From contig NC_091142.1 of assembly GCF_041381155.1 (NCBI RefSeq), positions 26,363,963-26,427,962 on the forward strand: a stretch of 64,000 bases of DNA, in the 5' to 3' direction. The DNA comes from Argopecten irradians. Taxonomy: Eukaryota > Mollusca > Bivalvia > Pectinida > Pectinidae. Both the position numbers and the translations under genes were made by a program. Positions 48,241 through 61,617 of this stretch are shown here, piece by piece (position 1 is the first letter of the stretch; the number at the start of each line of letters is the position of its first letter). The notes beneath the pieces are model-generated. The model ran no database searches, was not told the DNA's origin, and worked only from the letters and a program-made list of their open reading frames with translations.

Positions 48241-50263
48241 AGCAGGATGAGTTCAACTTTAATCAGGGTTGTCAACAATGAAATAAGTTTTTTCCGAAAT
48301 AAAATGTTATGGATATATCAGAGATGCAATTAAAAATCGCCTAACGTCAATACGTCTTCAGATTATCAAGCAATGCCTAGTGTATGTACTTGGAAACCGC
48401 AATGGCTGGTATTGTCTATCATTCTACCACTGTCCCATTACCTCTGGTTCAGGACAGCTATACGAACTAAGTACTGATCCGTCGGTATTTAAACATCCCA
48501 TGGATATCTATCGAATGCTGGAAACATGGTGGCAAGTACATGCATTTAGTAAAAATGGAACCTTGATGTTATCCTATACAGTCTTTGAATATTACAGAGT
48601 TACCTTCCTTGCGATTAGGTGTCCATTGTGACGTCATTTTTTGTAAAAGAAACGTAGCGTTTTTGTGATCGAAAATCACGTCGTTTTCTCTGAAAAGTAT
48701 GACGTAACGTTAACGCTTGCAAACTGATACCATCACAATCAATACCTACAATCAATGGTAAAATGCAAATACAGAGAATACATTTATTAACCATTGAAAT
48801 AGTGCACAAAGTGATATTTGTTCAATTGTTCATATTCATTATGGTTAGCCATTGGTCGCACTGTTTTCACGTGATTTGTAGAGTGCCTTGAAAATAGAAT
48901 GTGCAAACACGAATGCTTCAAAATATGTATACACACAGATAAGGAAACTTCTTCAGAGTAGTGATTCTATTAAAAACAATAACCACATTAGTGAAAGTAA
49001 GCTAACTTAGGAAAATGAAGTATTTTATATCGTGAAAGAAGACAATTGAAAAATATTGTATCATTGCTGGACTAATTATAAATATTTAACAAGTATTGCT
49101 TCCCAAAAAGCTAAGAAGGCTACCATACAGCATTATTTATTAGGAAGCAATTATAGGAAAGCTTGACGAATTGTTTTGTTCACAGTTACACTGTAGCTGA
49201 CATAGTTCTTATGAAAATTCATTTTTGAAGAATGATAATTTAAATGTTTTCACATTCAATGTAAAAGATAATCAACTTGATGATATTCATGAAAGGGCTA
49301 CTAGGCTACTTTTCCTAAACAAAAATTAAAAATTTCTTTAAAACAACTACAACAATTGATAGATGATACGACCTACGTGATGAAAATTAACGTTTGGAAT
49401 ATTTCAATACGGTTGTTCAGAAGGTATGGTGGATCTTTTCCTAATGTTAACAAGTTTTCCGTCTGATATACCATGTACGAAATATGCATATACTTGAACA
49501 AGTTGGTGAAATACAAGCATAATATTTCGGTTAAAACTGCACTTTTGTTTAGCGCATACAGTTCAATAAATATCCCATAAGTAAAGCCTGACATCTTGTT
49601 TCAGTATCGCCCTTGTACGGACAGTAATACTACAAGTAGGTCATATCAGCTAGCTAGCTAACTGTTAGGCTATATATAGATGAACATATATATCACCGAA
49701 CATTTGAAACCTCTCTAGACTTACCCTATTCAGTACTAGTCTCGTTCAACCAAACGCTTGATACTACGCATTCTCTGTCTGGCGTAGCATACAAAGCCAA
49801 CAGGAGTCTGGTTGAGCCAGACTATATTCAATACATGTAGCGCCGCCTTGTGTGATTTCTGAGAATAATGCCCCGACAACCAGAAAAAGCATTCGGACTT
49901 CTCCGGGTTTATCTAATGATAATTTGTTTGCAATAATTTCCCCACTTCTACCCCTTATACACATGACATTTTCAACAAAAAGTAACCAATCAACACACGT
50001 AAATAGATTTGGCCAACAAATCAAAGTGTACAGATTATTAAACATGTGAAATCTCAACAACATGGCAGGCAAAGCGACCGATTCTAATAGCTACCATCCC
50101 TGGTAGCAATGATATGTTCGTGGTTGATAATATACGGTCATCTTAAAGTAGATTGAAGGTCACCTAATATGTAGAGTGAAGGTCACCTAATATGTAGGGT
50201 GAAGGTCAGCTATATTTTGAGTGAAGTAGAAGAGATACACACATATTGATCGCACAAAAAAGA
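48241..50263. other. No supported gene
   Basis: Intergenic between locus C and gene D. Besides the possible signal-peptide relic near 48.75 kb and a short aaggtcacctaatatgtaga repeat near 50.15-50.20 kb (also near 45.2 kb), nothing stands out. Confidence 0.4.
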
Positions 50264-50264
50264 T

Positions 50265-50749
50265 TTATTTCATGCAAACAACACAAGCTATGAATTTATC
50301 CTGTTCGTATGGAGGACATTTCAAGGATCCACAAAACGCCTTCACTCCATAAAACAAAACACCGTTATCATCGCGATCCGCTCCCCCAACAACGGGCTCA
50401 TCATCCTCATCCATACAAATGTATTCAGAAGCAGCCGTTTGTGCGTAGTACCCGGAGGCCAATGACCCGCCGTACGCCTTCGTCCAGCCGCTGTAGCAGG
50501 TCGTCCTCGCCGGTATCATCACAGTGGAGGCAAAGGATTTAGGTCTACAGACCGCACAGGGCACTTCTTCGTTGTGTGAGTTTGAACCGAACACAGTATG
50601 TCCACTGACAGACTCGTACTCCGCTCCGTATAGTTGTCCGGTATATCCATCTGGTACGATTGTTGTGTTTAACCATTCTGGATCAGGCGGTAGACAGAGA
50701 GGGTTAGCTGCAGCTCCTGCATGGCTGTACCAAGACCCGCCAGCATAAC
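50265..50749 (-). CDS. Gene D exon 3
   Basis: 485 nt from atctag to TAA, open throughout. The stop overlaps AATAAA at 50264-50269, as in gene B. Confidence 0.9.
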
Positions 50750-53700
50750 CTAGATGTGAAAACGGTTATTAATTTCTTTTCATCTATTTTAATATATTTG
50801 GTTTTCATTTACTCATTTACTTTGTATATCTGTGATACTCTAAAATTGCAAATTGGTAGCGTGGTTGTGTAGTTATCGATAAACCCATTAAAAATCATCA
50901 AGTAAACTTATACAACGTGAATAATTACTCCTCAAAAACAAAACAAAAACTGAAGTCAAAGAGCGATCCTACCTGAATACACGAGCTCCGTCAGGTAAGC
51001 TGGACAGTCTGTCCTGCCCCAGCGAACGAAAGTGGACCCACCCCCACCTGTCGGTAAAAATACTTATTGATGATTCATTCATATCTCTGATTAAAAAATA
51101 TAGTGATGCAAACAAAAGGCTTTATTACAAATTTTGGGAAAATGTTTTTACTTTTGCTGACTTTAGTATTAGTCTTAAAAGTAATGGAGAGAATAAATCC
51201 CTCCCAGGGTGTTTTGCGGTTCCCAAAATGGCGGCCAAAATAACACTTTGTCGGGACCATGTCAGGATAATTTCATACAAGTTTCAGCCAAAACGAAACG
51301 GTAGAACTTGAGAAGAAGTACAAAATGTGTATTCAAGATGGCGGCTGTGGCGGTCATCTTGGATTTCGGATCGACTCGTAAAATAACAACAATTTGTCGG
51401 GTTCGTGGCAGGATCATTTCATGCAAGTTTCAGTCAAAACACATCGGTAGAACTGGAGAAGAAGTTCAAAATGAATTTTCAAGATGGCGGCTGTGGTGGC
51501 CATCTTAGATTTCGGATCGACCCGAAAAATAACAACTTTTTGTCGGGACCATGGCAGGATCATTTCATGCAAGTTTCAGTCAAAACACATCGGTAGAACT
51601 GGAGAAAAGTTCAAAATGTATTTTCAAGATGGCGGCTATGGTGGCCATCTTAGATTTCGGATCGACCCGAAAAATAACAACACTTTGTCGGGACCATGTC
51701 AGGACAATTTCATGTAAGTTTCAACCACATCGCACCGGTAGAACTGGAGACGAAGTTCAAAATGTGAAAAGTTTGCCCCCGGCGGGTCAGATAACCTAAA
51801 AATGTATTTTTACGCATACTTAATTCTTTAATAAATGTTGCAAGTTTCATTTTGTATCATTTTCTGGTAAAAGACTGTCAGTTCTGACATAATACAATTT
51901 GATCATTCAATATCAAACCAAACAATAATGGATTCTTTTGTGGATACGCTAGATTTACTTGTAGGACTAAGTAAATAGTCACGATTTGCATACGACGTCC
52001 GCCGCTTAAATGCAAGCACTGTGACGTCAGATATAAAGGGATCGCAATGTATTAAACAATTGTCATGACCTAATATTCGGTGACCCATGGTCAATAAACG
52101 GCCAGTCCGTGAACCGTTGACCGTTGAGAAAGATGAATGCGGGGACCCCAATGAACCCTTGGAATGATTGGGAGATAATTTGGTTGTTTTGATGAATAAA
52201 TTTAATTTACGAAATAGTTTAGCGAGCATGATTCTCAAAATGTACAGCAAAATATTGATCTTATCAACTTATTAGACGAATCTATTTGATATACTGATAT
52301 ACATATTATACTAACTATAAGTTTCTCGTAAATCTTTGAATAATATAAGTTGGATGTCAATTTTATTTTGAATTTTGATATATCGGTACAATTACAATAT
52401 TCATACTGTTTTATGTACATAAGCTATTTTGTATATTAAAACTTTAACAACAATTCAAAAATATTTTTGTTCAAATCTTAGCGACATAACACCAGTACCG
52501 TTACTACATCGTGTAGGACAAATATACTGATGTGTTTTCAAAATGTAATTCATTTATCGGTGAATATGTTAAACAAAAGATTTTCGACCATTATTATCGA
52601 ATGATACACTTTAATCGTTATGACATTTTCCCTCTCTGCATATTGCAGAGTTATCTTCCCGTACGAGTCGTATTGATTATGACGTCATATGGTTGCGAGC
52701 ATAACGTGATACTTTTTAGAAAACAACAACGTGAATTAAAGTAATGACGTCACTATGGATACTTAACAACAAATGACGTAACTCTGTAATATGCAAAGAT
52801 GGAATTAAAAAACATTAAGTATTTGCTTAGTAAATGGTCAAGATGTTTCAGTGAGTAATTGCTTAAGTTATACATTTTATCAAGTGTATATATGTACAAT
52901 GACCTGATTTCCAAAACTTTGTTTAAACATAAAGTGTCTTTATGGGTGAGTGAAACTAATTCATAGTCTAATTTAGCAAGCCATCACAAACTTTGTAATT
53001 AGTTTATTTTGAAGAAATACTTGGCATGCGCAGTAATGGAGTACATTCCATTTTTATAAATAACGTTGAAGGATATGAATGTCGTAATAGTCATACAAGT
53101 GTATGACCTCAAGGCGGTTTGAGATAGGAGAGCACTACTTACATACCATGTCATTCTCAATTTTGAAATATTCGTGTTGGAATTGGCAAACATGCAATGT
53201 ACTTACATGGATTCCTGAATATAAGCTCTGCCAAATTGTGTTTTCAAAAATATTTGTTTTTAATGTTGTGTATTTACCTGTGTTCAGATTTATAACTTGA
53301 TTTACTTTGTTGAGTGCAGTATTAATAAATATTTAGAGGGTTTTCGATTAAGAGATGTAAAATATAAACTTTTTTTAAAAACATGATATCTTTGTTGTTA
53401 CGATTGAATTCAACTAAAGTGTAATAGGGCATGAACTTGTCCTTTTTTATTTATCTTAAATATCGATTTACTGATTTGTAATGCTTTTATAACATTGGGA
53501 TATGTTGATGTTTCACCGACACATCCAGCGTTATCTATTATCGAACAAACTGTTGATAGAATAAATAATACATCACCATTGTTTGGCTGCGACAGTTGTT
53601 GCTTCAGAGATGATATTTCACTAGTTTGTGTGTGTACAGTGGCCTGAAGAACTTGTAGCTCGCTCTGTAGATGGGTGATTTGTTGCTGAACGTAGGCAGG

Positions 53701-53787
53701 GTCACTCAGAAGTATCCTCTTCTCGAGAGTGTCTTCACAATTAACATGTGATAGTAATATACATAGCACGAAGTATTTTAGAATCAT
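50265..53787 (-). CDS. C4-like secreted protein gene D (intact, 256 aa)
   Basis: Exons 53787-53577, 51047-50973 and 50749-50265 join in the same phases as gene B. Residues 1-17 form a signal peptide (MILKYFVLCILLSHVNC). RILLSDPAYVQQQ and a coiled coil run to about residue 70. The ten-cysteine C4-like domain follows: STFVRWGRTDCPAYLTELVY, LCLPPDPEW, YGAEYES, PCAVCRPKSFASTVMIP, FYGVKAFCGSLKCPPY and CVVCMK. Exons 2 and 3 are exactly as long as in B, so the pair are close paralogs. The product is expected to be secreted; its partner is unknown. Intron 1 holds a 146-bp tandem repeat. Confidence 0.88.
50973..51047 (-). CDS. Gene D exon 2
   Basis: 75 nt between cgacag and gtagga. Encodes the Gly-rich joint and STFVRWGRTDCP..TELVYS. 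Confidence 0.87.
51221..51770 (+). repeat. Tandem repeat, 146-bp period, about 3.7 units (intron 1 of gene D)
   Basis: The mark aagatggcggctRtggYggYcatcttRgatttcgg occurs at 51335, 51481 and 51626, with a part unit before. Short open frames in it are repeat by-products. It may be the core of another pearl-type element, but head and tail were not recognised. Confidence 0.85.
51771..53576. other. Rest of gene D intron 1
   Basis: AT-rich, no exon or clear repeat seen. Confidence 0.5.
53577..53787 (-). CDS. Gene D exon 1
   Basis: 211 nt, ATG to donor gtgatg, phase 1. Signal peptide plus coiled coil ending LKQQLSQPNN. Confidence 0.87.
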
Positions 53788-53889
53788 CTTGTGAACGAAC
53801 TTATTGTCCTATCAGCACGAAGGACAATGACACATATAGATGTTATCAAAACCTGACAAGCTAAGTCCTGTTGACTGCTGGACACGAAG

Positions 53890-55797
53890 AAAAAATTCCC
53901 ATGTGCTAATGATAATATACTTACAAATACGATGGGGCTATCAAAACGATAGCTATGTCAGTGTATACTTTATTTTCAGTATTATCAGTAATTGGAATAA
54001 ATTCAAAAATAAATACAATTCACAATCGAATCATAGTGAACCACAGGAACTGGTTGCGAGAAAATATGGATATCGATATATATATATGTGTATTTTGCTT
54101 GAAAATGATATGGAAAAATAAAATGAGAATTGATATATAGATGCTCTCTATTGAAACCTGACTAAACCGAATCGTTCTTGAGCTATCTAACTATAACAAT
54201 CCCGAGATTATCGTGTTATAACGACATCAAAAGGTAAAGAGATAATGACGTATCTTAAGTTAAGTCGAGCTCAAATAAAAAAATTGGTTCGACATTATTA
54301 TAGCAATATTATGTTTACTCACCATTGGATTTTAAAAGATTATTTTATAATGAGATTCGATTATTGAATCATAATTTATTAATTTTAGAAAACGTTTTTT
54401 TTTATTCTTAGGGGAGAATTTATTGTGGTATCAGGAAATAAAATGATTATAATCCAAACTGATTTTCGCATGTCATTCGACCTATACAGTATCATTATGT
54501 CATGGCTTTATTTCCAACATTACAATCCTTATCTTCATACTTTTATGTAAGTTCTGCCTCACAAACAAACGTAGAAACGAGCAGACATATGTTATAGGTA
54601 CAGGCATTCGGGTATCGTGTTAGTCATACAACGAAATTGTATCTATCACCAACCAGAAACAACAAATAAAATAAACTTACTACTTACGTATAATGGATCT
54701 TTACTTATTGTGATATATAATACATTGTTGACATAAAAAGTAGATTTCACTATATTTCACGTCACTAATCATTATCAATTATTGGTATATTGTTAAATTA
54801 TTTGATTATGTCGTATTGATTATTTTAAAACAGAAACAGTCAAGTTACCTAATAGTTATGCTAACTATGCCGACTAAACTTTAGTCGGTATTTTGCTGTC
54901 ACTTTTACACTTTATTGTAGCTGTAAATATAACATATCTTAATATAAAATTGAACAAGTATAGGATATTAAATGAGTGTTCATCTCATTTTATGACAGAC
55001 GATATTTTTATATGAAATGAACACAAATATAAGATACTTTTTATCAATAACTACAACAATCTACATTTCTTAGGATCTCACGTCTAAAATGTATTGCGAA
55101 TTTAACGATGGCCGAAATTTTGTCTCGCCGTCCCTGAAATCCTGAAAATCTTTTTTTCTGTTTTATTGTTTCTATCAAGGGGTCACATTGGATTCCAAGA
55201 CAATGAAAATTGATCCAGGTCATATTACAATAGTTATATATGAAAAAAATATTACACGAGCGGATTATGTGATAAAACATTTCATCTTGATTTTATATTA
55301 TATTTTATACTACATTTCCGATTCACACGTACCAGAATTCCTAATCATTTGATGGCTTTAAATAGTTTTTTTCTCATAGTCTTGGATGATCCAAGCTGAT
55401 CTTACGTTTTTATTCGGTAAAAAGCAAATCGCTGAAACAGGTGGAAGTGGCCACACGATTAGAATACACAGCAATGTATCGTTGTAATTCTAAATAACAC
55501 ATCTCATCTTCAATGTCTTCTAGAGGTCATGACGAAGCATTTATTCACTTAATACATACCAGAAAAAAAGTATATCGATTGTACTTTGATAACTTTAGTA
55601 CTTGCGTATCTTTGAAGCAGCGATTGACCGTATATTCGATTGACCTTTTATCTAATAACAATACATTGAAAAGAAAATTACGTCTGTTGTATTTTCTTAT
55701 CTTGGGCTTATATGTGACGTCATAAGACCATTGACCTGTTCTCACGTTAAGACAATCTGCGAGTTGTTGTGGATCTAGAAAAAGGTATACCTTTGCA
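53890..55797. other. Intergenic between gene D and the lectin gene (divergent starts)
   Basis: The two genes start on opposite strands about 2.0 kb apart, so both promoters should lie here. No motif decisive enough to call was seen. Confidence 0.45.
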
Positions 55798-55867
55798 ATG
55801 AAAACTGTCCGGAAGATCGTGGTTCTCTGGCTGTTGTGCTTCACTATACAAATTCAATTAATACAAG
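55798..55867 (+). CDS. Lectin exon 1 (signal peptide)
   Basis: 70 nt from ATG to donor gtaagt, phase 1. MKTVRKIVVLWLLCF and following residues form a typical signal peptide. Confidence 0.82.
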
Positions 55868-58800
55868 GTAAGTGGAATAATATCAGTTCATATATATAAT
55901 ATTTTTAAATGATTATTCGTGTCTTAGGAGTTTTTGTGGGTATAAGAAGATTTTTGCGGCACCATTTTTGTCATCACTGAACTACACCAATTTACTTTTC
56001 AAAGCATTTCGATGTTAAAATGCGTTACAAAATCCAGCAGAGTCCGCCATATTGTTACGACACCCTCGTCGCCTTGGTCATAGCATTGTTAACTGACGTC
56101 AATTCGTAACATCACAAAATATTTCAGCCAAAGGAAACTGCTCCAGGTGACATTTATTTAGTGACATAGGCCAAAACACAAATACTGCATGGAAAAGTCA
56201 CTGGATTATTTGTTAAAATGTGATATCTGGAGACGATGAATGTTAGTGGCCGCATAGAAAAGCCACTTTATCAAAATTGCAATAACTGTGATAACTGATT
56301 ATTTTTATAATAAACCCAGCTGTAAGCTCATCACAATAATTGAAATGTGTTGTTTCCATCAGGATGCAGAAGCGGCTGGATACAGCATGGCGATTCCTGC
56401 TACCTTCTGTCAAAAGATGCAGAATCTTGGGGAGATGCATCGGTAAGTAAACCAAGAAGACACGTAAACGCCTGACGTCATGACGTCATGTTATTGTTTA
56501 ACTGGAACTTCAGGTTCAAAAGATATGCACTCACAATTTGCTACATCCACGGATTTGAAAAGAAATTCCTCAAATCGGTGACAAATCAGTGAATGATGGG
56601 AGAAAGATTTTTCTACCACAATGGACAGAGATATCTGCACTTCCGGCTATGTTAAACAGCCTGCAAGCGTACAACGTATTCGCATGATAAACCGGAGGTT
56701 TAAAACATTATATGCAAATAAAAATTAACCTGTGCAATGCGATTGGACAATGAATATCACATTCGAACTCAAGCTCGTGCTTCACGCGCGTGCTGAATAT
56801 GACCTAATGATCATCGCAATCGGAATTCCACCTACTTTTACATTTGTTTGTTGATTTCTTGCCCGGTAAAACGACTTACTGAACTGGTTTTAATAAAACA
56901 TTTGTTAGTATTTCTATGACTGTGACTTGTTTTTCACGGTGCAACAAGTTTAACAAAGTGTTTGACAAAATCAAATAGAAATCAAGTTGATTTATTGATT
57001 ATTCTTGAATTTTTCTGCGGAAATTTCAGGGACAGAAAAAAGATCATTCCCTACTTAGAGGGTACAGAATTTTGGGAAGAGGGAGCTGCTGTTAAAATCA
57101 ATCATAAATCAAAGATAGCCATTTGACAGATTGAGTGATTTTAAAATACCAATATTTGTTGTTAATGTTGTTGAGATATGCTACACATGTACGTAATAGG
57201 TGTATTCATGCTGTTTAGGTGTTTCGGGAAATCACAGTGCCTAATGTAATCTTGATTCCCTTCAATGATGTACAAATAAAACCAAATCAATCAATCAATC
57301 GGAAGATGACGTGGAATGTTGAAGACATGAAATGGCGTTAGCTAGAAAGTTATTTGGTCTTCAAACTTGTGTCCACCATATATATATTCTATGCTGTCTT
57401 GATGTCACTATTTTTAACGTCATCGGGTTATGAAAAAAAAAAATACTGTAAACTTTTATGAGAATTCAAATATAATGCATTTTTTCATACCCCGATGGTA
57501 TTAAAACATTATAGTAACATTAATGCTTAAAGTAGGTAGGTTCACTCTATTTTCTCCTTTTCTTGTTATCTCATCGGCTGGCCTTTGCCTTGGTAGCGGC
57601 CTTCTTAGCGTCCTAGATGCGCTCGCTTTGGGTGCCATGTCAGGTGATAACTGGACTAATTCACGTGCCACTTGATATCCGATAATGTTTTTGCGCGACT
57701 AGTATCTTTAGCGGTGATGGAACGAAACTCTTTGTAACATTCCCGCTGAAATGACTCTAGTCCGAGATATCATCTTTTGGTGTTATGCCATCGCCAATAG
57801 AAACAGTAGTCCCGTACAAATGTTATCAAGTATCATGTGATACGTGAATTATTCTGGTGATAAAATTTCAGGTAATCTCTTATTTTAGACATTATAAACT
57901 ATCTTTATAATATTTATAAAGCAGCGTGCAGTATCATTAATGTTATGAAGAGTACTTTAATATCTCACTTTTGTTTCTCACTAATATAAACAATATATTC
58001 CAATAACTCCTTATCAATCAATTTTTCCTTTCAAATTTCAAAATTTATTTCGAGACTATAATCCTATGAAATAACTACATACGTTGTTATCTCAGTCAAA
58101 CAGAAGCGACATTTCAAACACCTTGACCATTCCTTCTGTTATGGAATAACTGAAACATTAACACATAATTTATATTATGGGTTTGTAAATAAGTATCCAA
58201 CCTAAGTGAAGACTTGAGAATTAATATCATAACAAAATATCTCGAGCTTAGATTAATAAAAGTAATAAAAACTAATAAAAAGTCACAAAAACTTCCACAT
58301 GCATAATGTAATTTTATTTACAATAAAACACTATATATATAAAAGCACTTGCTTGGAAATTGTCTTAACCTCACCAGTTTGTTTAAAAAAACATATTAAA
58401 TATGAGTTAAGAGCGCTTAATAGGCCTATTTCGGCCATTGAAAACAGATATGACTATCAGTTACAGTTATGAAAAATACAAATAAAAAAGAAAACTTTTT
58501 ATTGTTGTATAGCTAACTGACATTACTGGCCAACATTTCCTCTTGTTACTAATGTCCTAAATGTTTTGTTGTGTGTGTGTGTTATTGTTTTTATTTGTAT
58601 TTATTTATTTTATTCTCCCTTGTGTGTATCTTTGGTTTTTTTTCAAACAAATTTTGCGTGGTTGTCAAAGAGCTATATACATATATACTGTGCTTATTTT
58701 GACAGCCATTTTTATAATATCTCACATTTATACCTTCTACTACACATCAACTAAATACATGTATGTAACGAATTCTTATCCCCAGTAATTGACTCATCTT

Positions 58801-60425
58801 ACAGCAATTTTCCCATCATGCTTTTCTAATATTTATGACTCATCAGATTGCCTCTTTATAGGAGTTTATATAATAATAATAATCAACAGTTCAAACTAAA
58901 ATTACATTATTTCACATCTGATAGTCTGACAACAGACATTATATGGGGTTTTTTGTTATTGTTGCTTTTGTTTGTTTGTTTTTTTCTTTCTTTTTGTAAC
59001 TGTCTTTTTGTCTAATATTGTGTGCTGCTTTTGTATGTCTTGTCATCTTTTTTGAAGATGAATAGCAATTTCTTTTTTAAAGTTATTGTTTGTGTCGTTA
59101 AAATGCTTGTTTTAAGTGAGGAAATGACCAAATAATACCCTCGATAGATACGAAATATTTTCTCTTACCTCTGTAATTGTAGATGAATTCGGAAAATGAT
59201 AAATAGCATTTAAATATAAAATTATTTACTTACTCTACACGTACATTGGTAGAAATCCATCTTTCATGGACTATACAGTTGATCAAGGAAATGATAGATT
59301 CTTACTGCTACATTTCAGATCATTTGTATCACTCTACTTAGCCGTCTGGCAGCTGTTGAATCTGCTGACGAAAACAACTTCCTAAAGGCAGAAGCACAAC
59401 GTTTACATGCTCGTAAGTGTTGTTATTACAAATATTTGTCATGTTCATCATACGCAATATTTTTACAGTTTATATTTTATGCAATTTTACAAATTTTGAA
59501 ACAATTATTACGAGTTCTAAAATTGGAAGCAGTGTAGAAGAAAAGACAACTGACCGCAGGCCTGCAGAGACGTTCCTTGAAGACAACAGAGAGAGCGACG
59601 CTCAACTTCAAGGCCACACAGTCAACTTAAACCACAGTATATAATTCTTTTGGCATTAATCAAAGGATCAAATTACCTGTGTTTTCAGTTACCTCCAGTT
59701 TTGCTATGATACAGTACAGGGGTATATATTACGACAGTGATATCAAGATCTTGATTATCGAGGATACGGGAAGTATGTGTAACGTGTTTTAAATTTTGGC
59801 ATTTTATGGATATACACCTTCTATTAAAGTGTATATATCAATACTGTCCTGGATTAAATTAAAACACGTTGTAGTCGCCAAAGTCATTGTTCTTGATGGT
59901 CCTGACTTAGAGTGGGCTCAGGGATACATAAATTCTAGATCTTGTTTATTAGTCACTAGGTTCGTCATATCCGAATATTGGGATATGACTTACCGACAAT
60001 TTTAATAATATTATATTGACAGTAATTTGATTACAGCAAATCATAACCATTTCAAACATTTCAATTTCAATTATTCAATTATTCATGAATATACAACAGT
60101 ACACATGATGACCTTTACGTCATTCATGTATATTCATATATGGAAGTAATACCAGTATGCTATTCTGAAATTATTTACTATGCATTAATCAGATTTATAA
60201 ATTAAATCTCTAGAGGGATACTGGATTGATGGCACGGACGTGGAGGTGGAAAATGTTTGGCGTTGGACCGCTTCAGGAGACAAAATCAGCTATTTGAACT
60301 GGGGAGGTCAAGAACCTAACGCTGGAGAATCAGGGAACTGTTTGGCTTTGTGGCGAGATTTCGGATATCAATGGGCTGACGAATCATGCCATGCCGCGCG
60401 GAATTTCATTTGCGAAATGAGGTAA
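55798..60425 (+). CDS. Secreted C-type lectin, single carbohydrate-recognition domain (151 aa)
   Basis: Exons 55798-55867, 56363-56442, 59319-59412 and 60214-60425 join in phase. The signal peptide is KIVVLWLLCFTIQIQLIQG-like. The CRD opens with GCRSGWIQHGDSCYLLSKDA (two N-terminal cysteines, long form), then SRLAAVESADENNFLKAEAQ, GYWIDGTD, VWRWTASGDKISYLNWGGQE, the EPN motif of mannose-type calcium site 2, GNCLAL, WADESC and FICEMR. Six cysteines allow three disulphides. The usual WND is WAD here, so one calcium ligand is changed and sugar binding may be weakened. Such lectins are large families in bivalves, often acting in recognition of microbes or food particles; the target here is unknown. 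Confidence 0.88.
56363..56442 (+). CDS. Lectin exon 2
   Basis: 80 nt between catcag and gtaagt. First two CRD cysteines and the SWGDAS turn into helix 1. Confidence 0.85.
57000..57302 (+). repeat. Possible 3' end of a dispersed retroelement with (aatc)n tail
   Basis: In lectin intron 2, sequence ending gatgtacaaataaaacc then (aatc)4. A short tandem tail after an AATAAA-like word is the look of LINE/SINE 3' ends. No coding part is visible, so this is a weak call. Confidence 0.35.
59319..59412 (+). CDS. Lectin exon 3
   Basis: 94 nt between tttcag and gtaagt. Third cysteine, SRLAAVES and helix 2. The intron before it is 2.9 kb. Confidence 0.85.
60214..60425 (+). CDS. Lectin exon 4
   Basis: 212 nt from ctctag to TAA. 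Contains GYWIDGTD, WRWTASG, the EPN motif and the last three cysteines. Confidence 0.88.
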
Positions 60426-61617
60426 TTAGCAATATGGGGATTACTGATTAAAATGCAATAGGGCGTGGTACAAGGAAACCACAAAACATCACTATCACTT
60501 CGGTTAACGGTTTTGGTTGCTGCTTTACCTGAATTGGTATTGATTTATTTAGCTGACCACGTGAGTTTCCTTTCCTGCGTCCTATTGAAATTGTTTGTAA
60601 AATCAAAGAGGGCAATTGACGTCGCCATGATATTTGAAAAATAATTAATTACGTGACAAGATACCAGGATGCGTCTCTTTATGAAGTTAAAATATACTAG
60701 TTCTCATATTGAGATTCAGATTGTCAGATTAATTACTATTTATTCAGACAGTGCATGAAATACTTTAATACTGTTTGACATATTGATAGACTACTACTCA
60801 TGTTTTATACTTATTTTAACTGTTCATCACAATATACATATACACAATGCCCATTTGATCATCAGAACTTTAAAATTATATTCATTGCGTCCTCTGTACT
60901 TTTAAGGGCCGATGTCGACGCCAATTACCAAGTCGTCGGATAAATGTACCAAACACTCTCTGGGTATTCTCAAATTTCCAAAATATTTACAGCAGTTATG
61001 AAACTAAAATTCATACTTTTGTAAATGTGAATACAACATTAAAAATGTAAAATATAAATAATTTTCTATTCTTTGTTTTCAACCAATATTCCATTTAAGA
61101 GTTTTGGATTATGCAAGCTTGAACACTTTACTCTCTTCGCGATGTATTTCCGTGAAATAACTAGACATTTGCCAGTGTTAAGTGCTATCTCGTTAAAGTT
61201 ATAAAGACAAATGCAGAGAATAACACACTGATCATACCGACAACATGCAAACATGTCGATCCATTTCAGATATAAGCAGTTGTCAAAACTGCCATAATGC
61301 CGCAACGCAATAATTATTGCATGCGAACCATTACACTTCAATTGATGGTTTAATTTGATAATCCAAGGTTTGTTAGATTGCAAATATTAGAGTTATATAT
61401 GCAATATCGGCGGAACATAAATAGAAGAGCGCACTTAAAGGTTCTATGTGCAAAGTTGACTTTTTATCCAATTTCGAGTTAAATCAAAAATACTTGGTTC
61501 AAGTGGCATTATGGCTTCCATTTTCAAATTCAATGCAGGCTGAAACTATTTATAAATCGAACAAAAAATTAATAATTTCTACATTTGAAGGTGTCTATTG
61601 TAAAAGTAATTTCAGTC
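60426..61617. other. Downstream of the lectin gene, nothing recognised
   Basis: AT-rich, with no repeat boundaries or convincing frames. Confidence 0.4.

Noticed and set aside
48380-48631. 83-codon plus-strand frame with several Trp and Tyr
   Set aside because: No recognisable domain or neighbouring exon. It lies between relics of the C4-like cluster.
33793-50748. Plus-strand Arg/His/Ser-rich frames opposite the C4-like exons (for example 37605-37838, 50309-50542)
   Set aside because: Antisense shadows of conserved minus-strand coding sequence.
59417-59644. Frame after lectin exon 3, as a possible extra exon
   Set aside because: Exon 3 joins exon 4 in phase and gives an uninterrupted CRD. 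The frame adds sequence that no C-type lectin has at that point.
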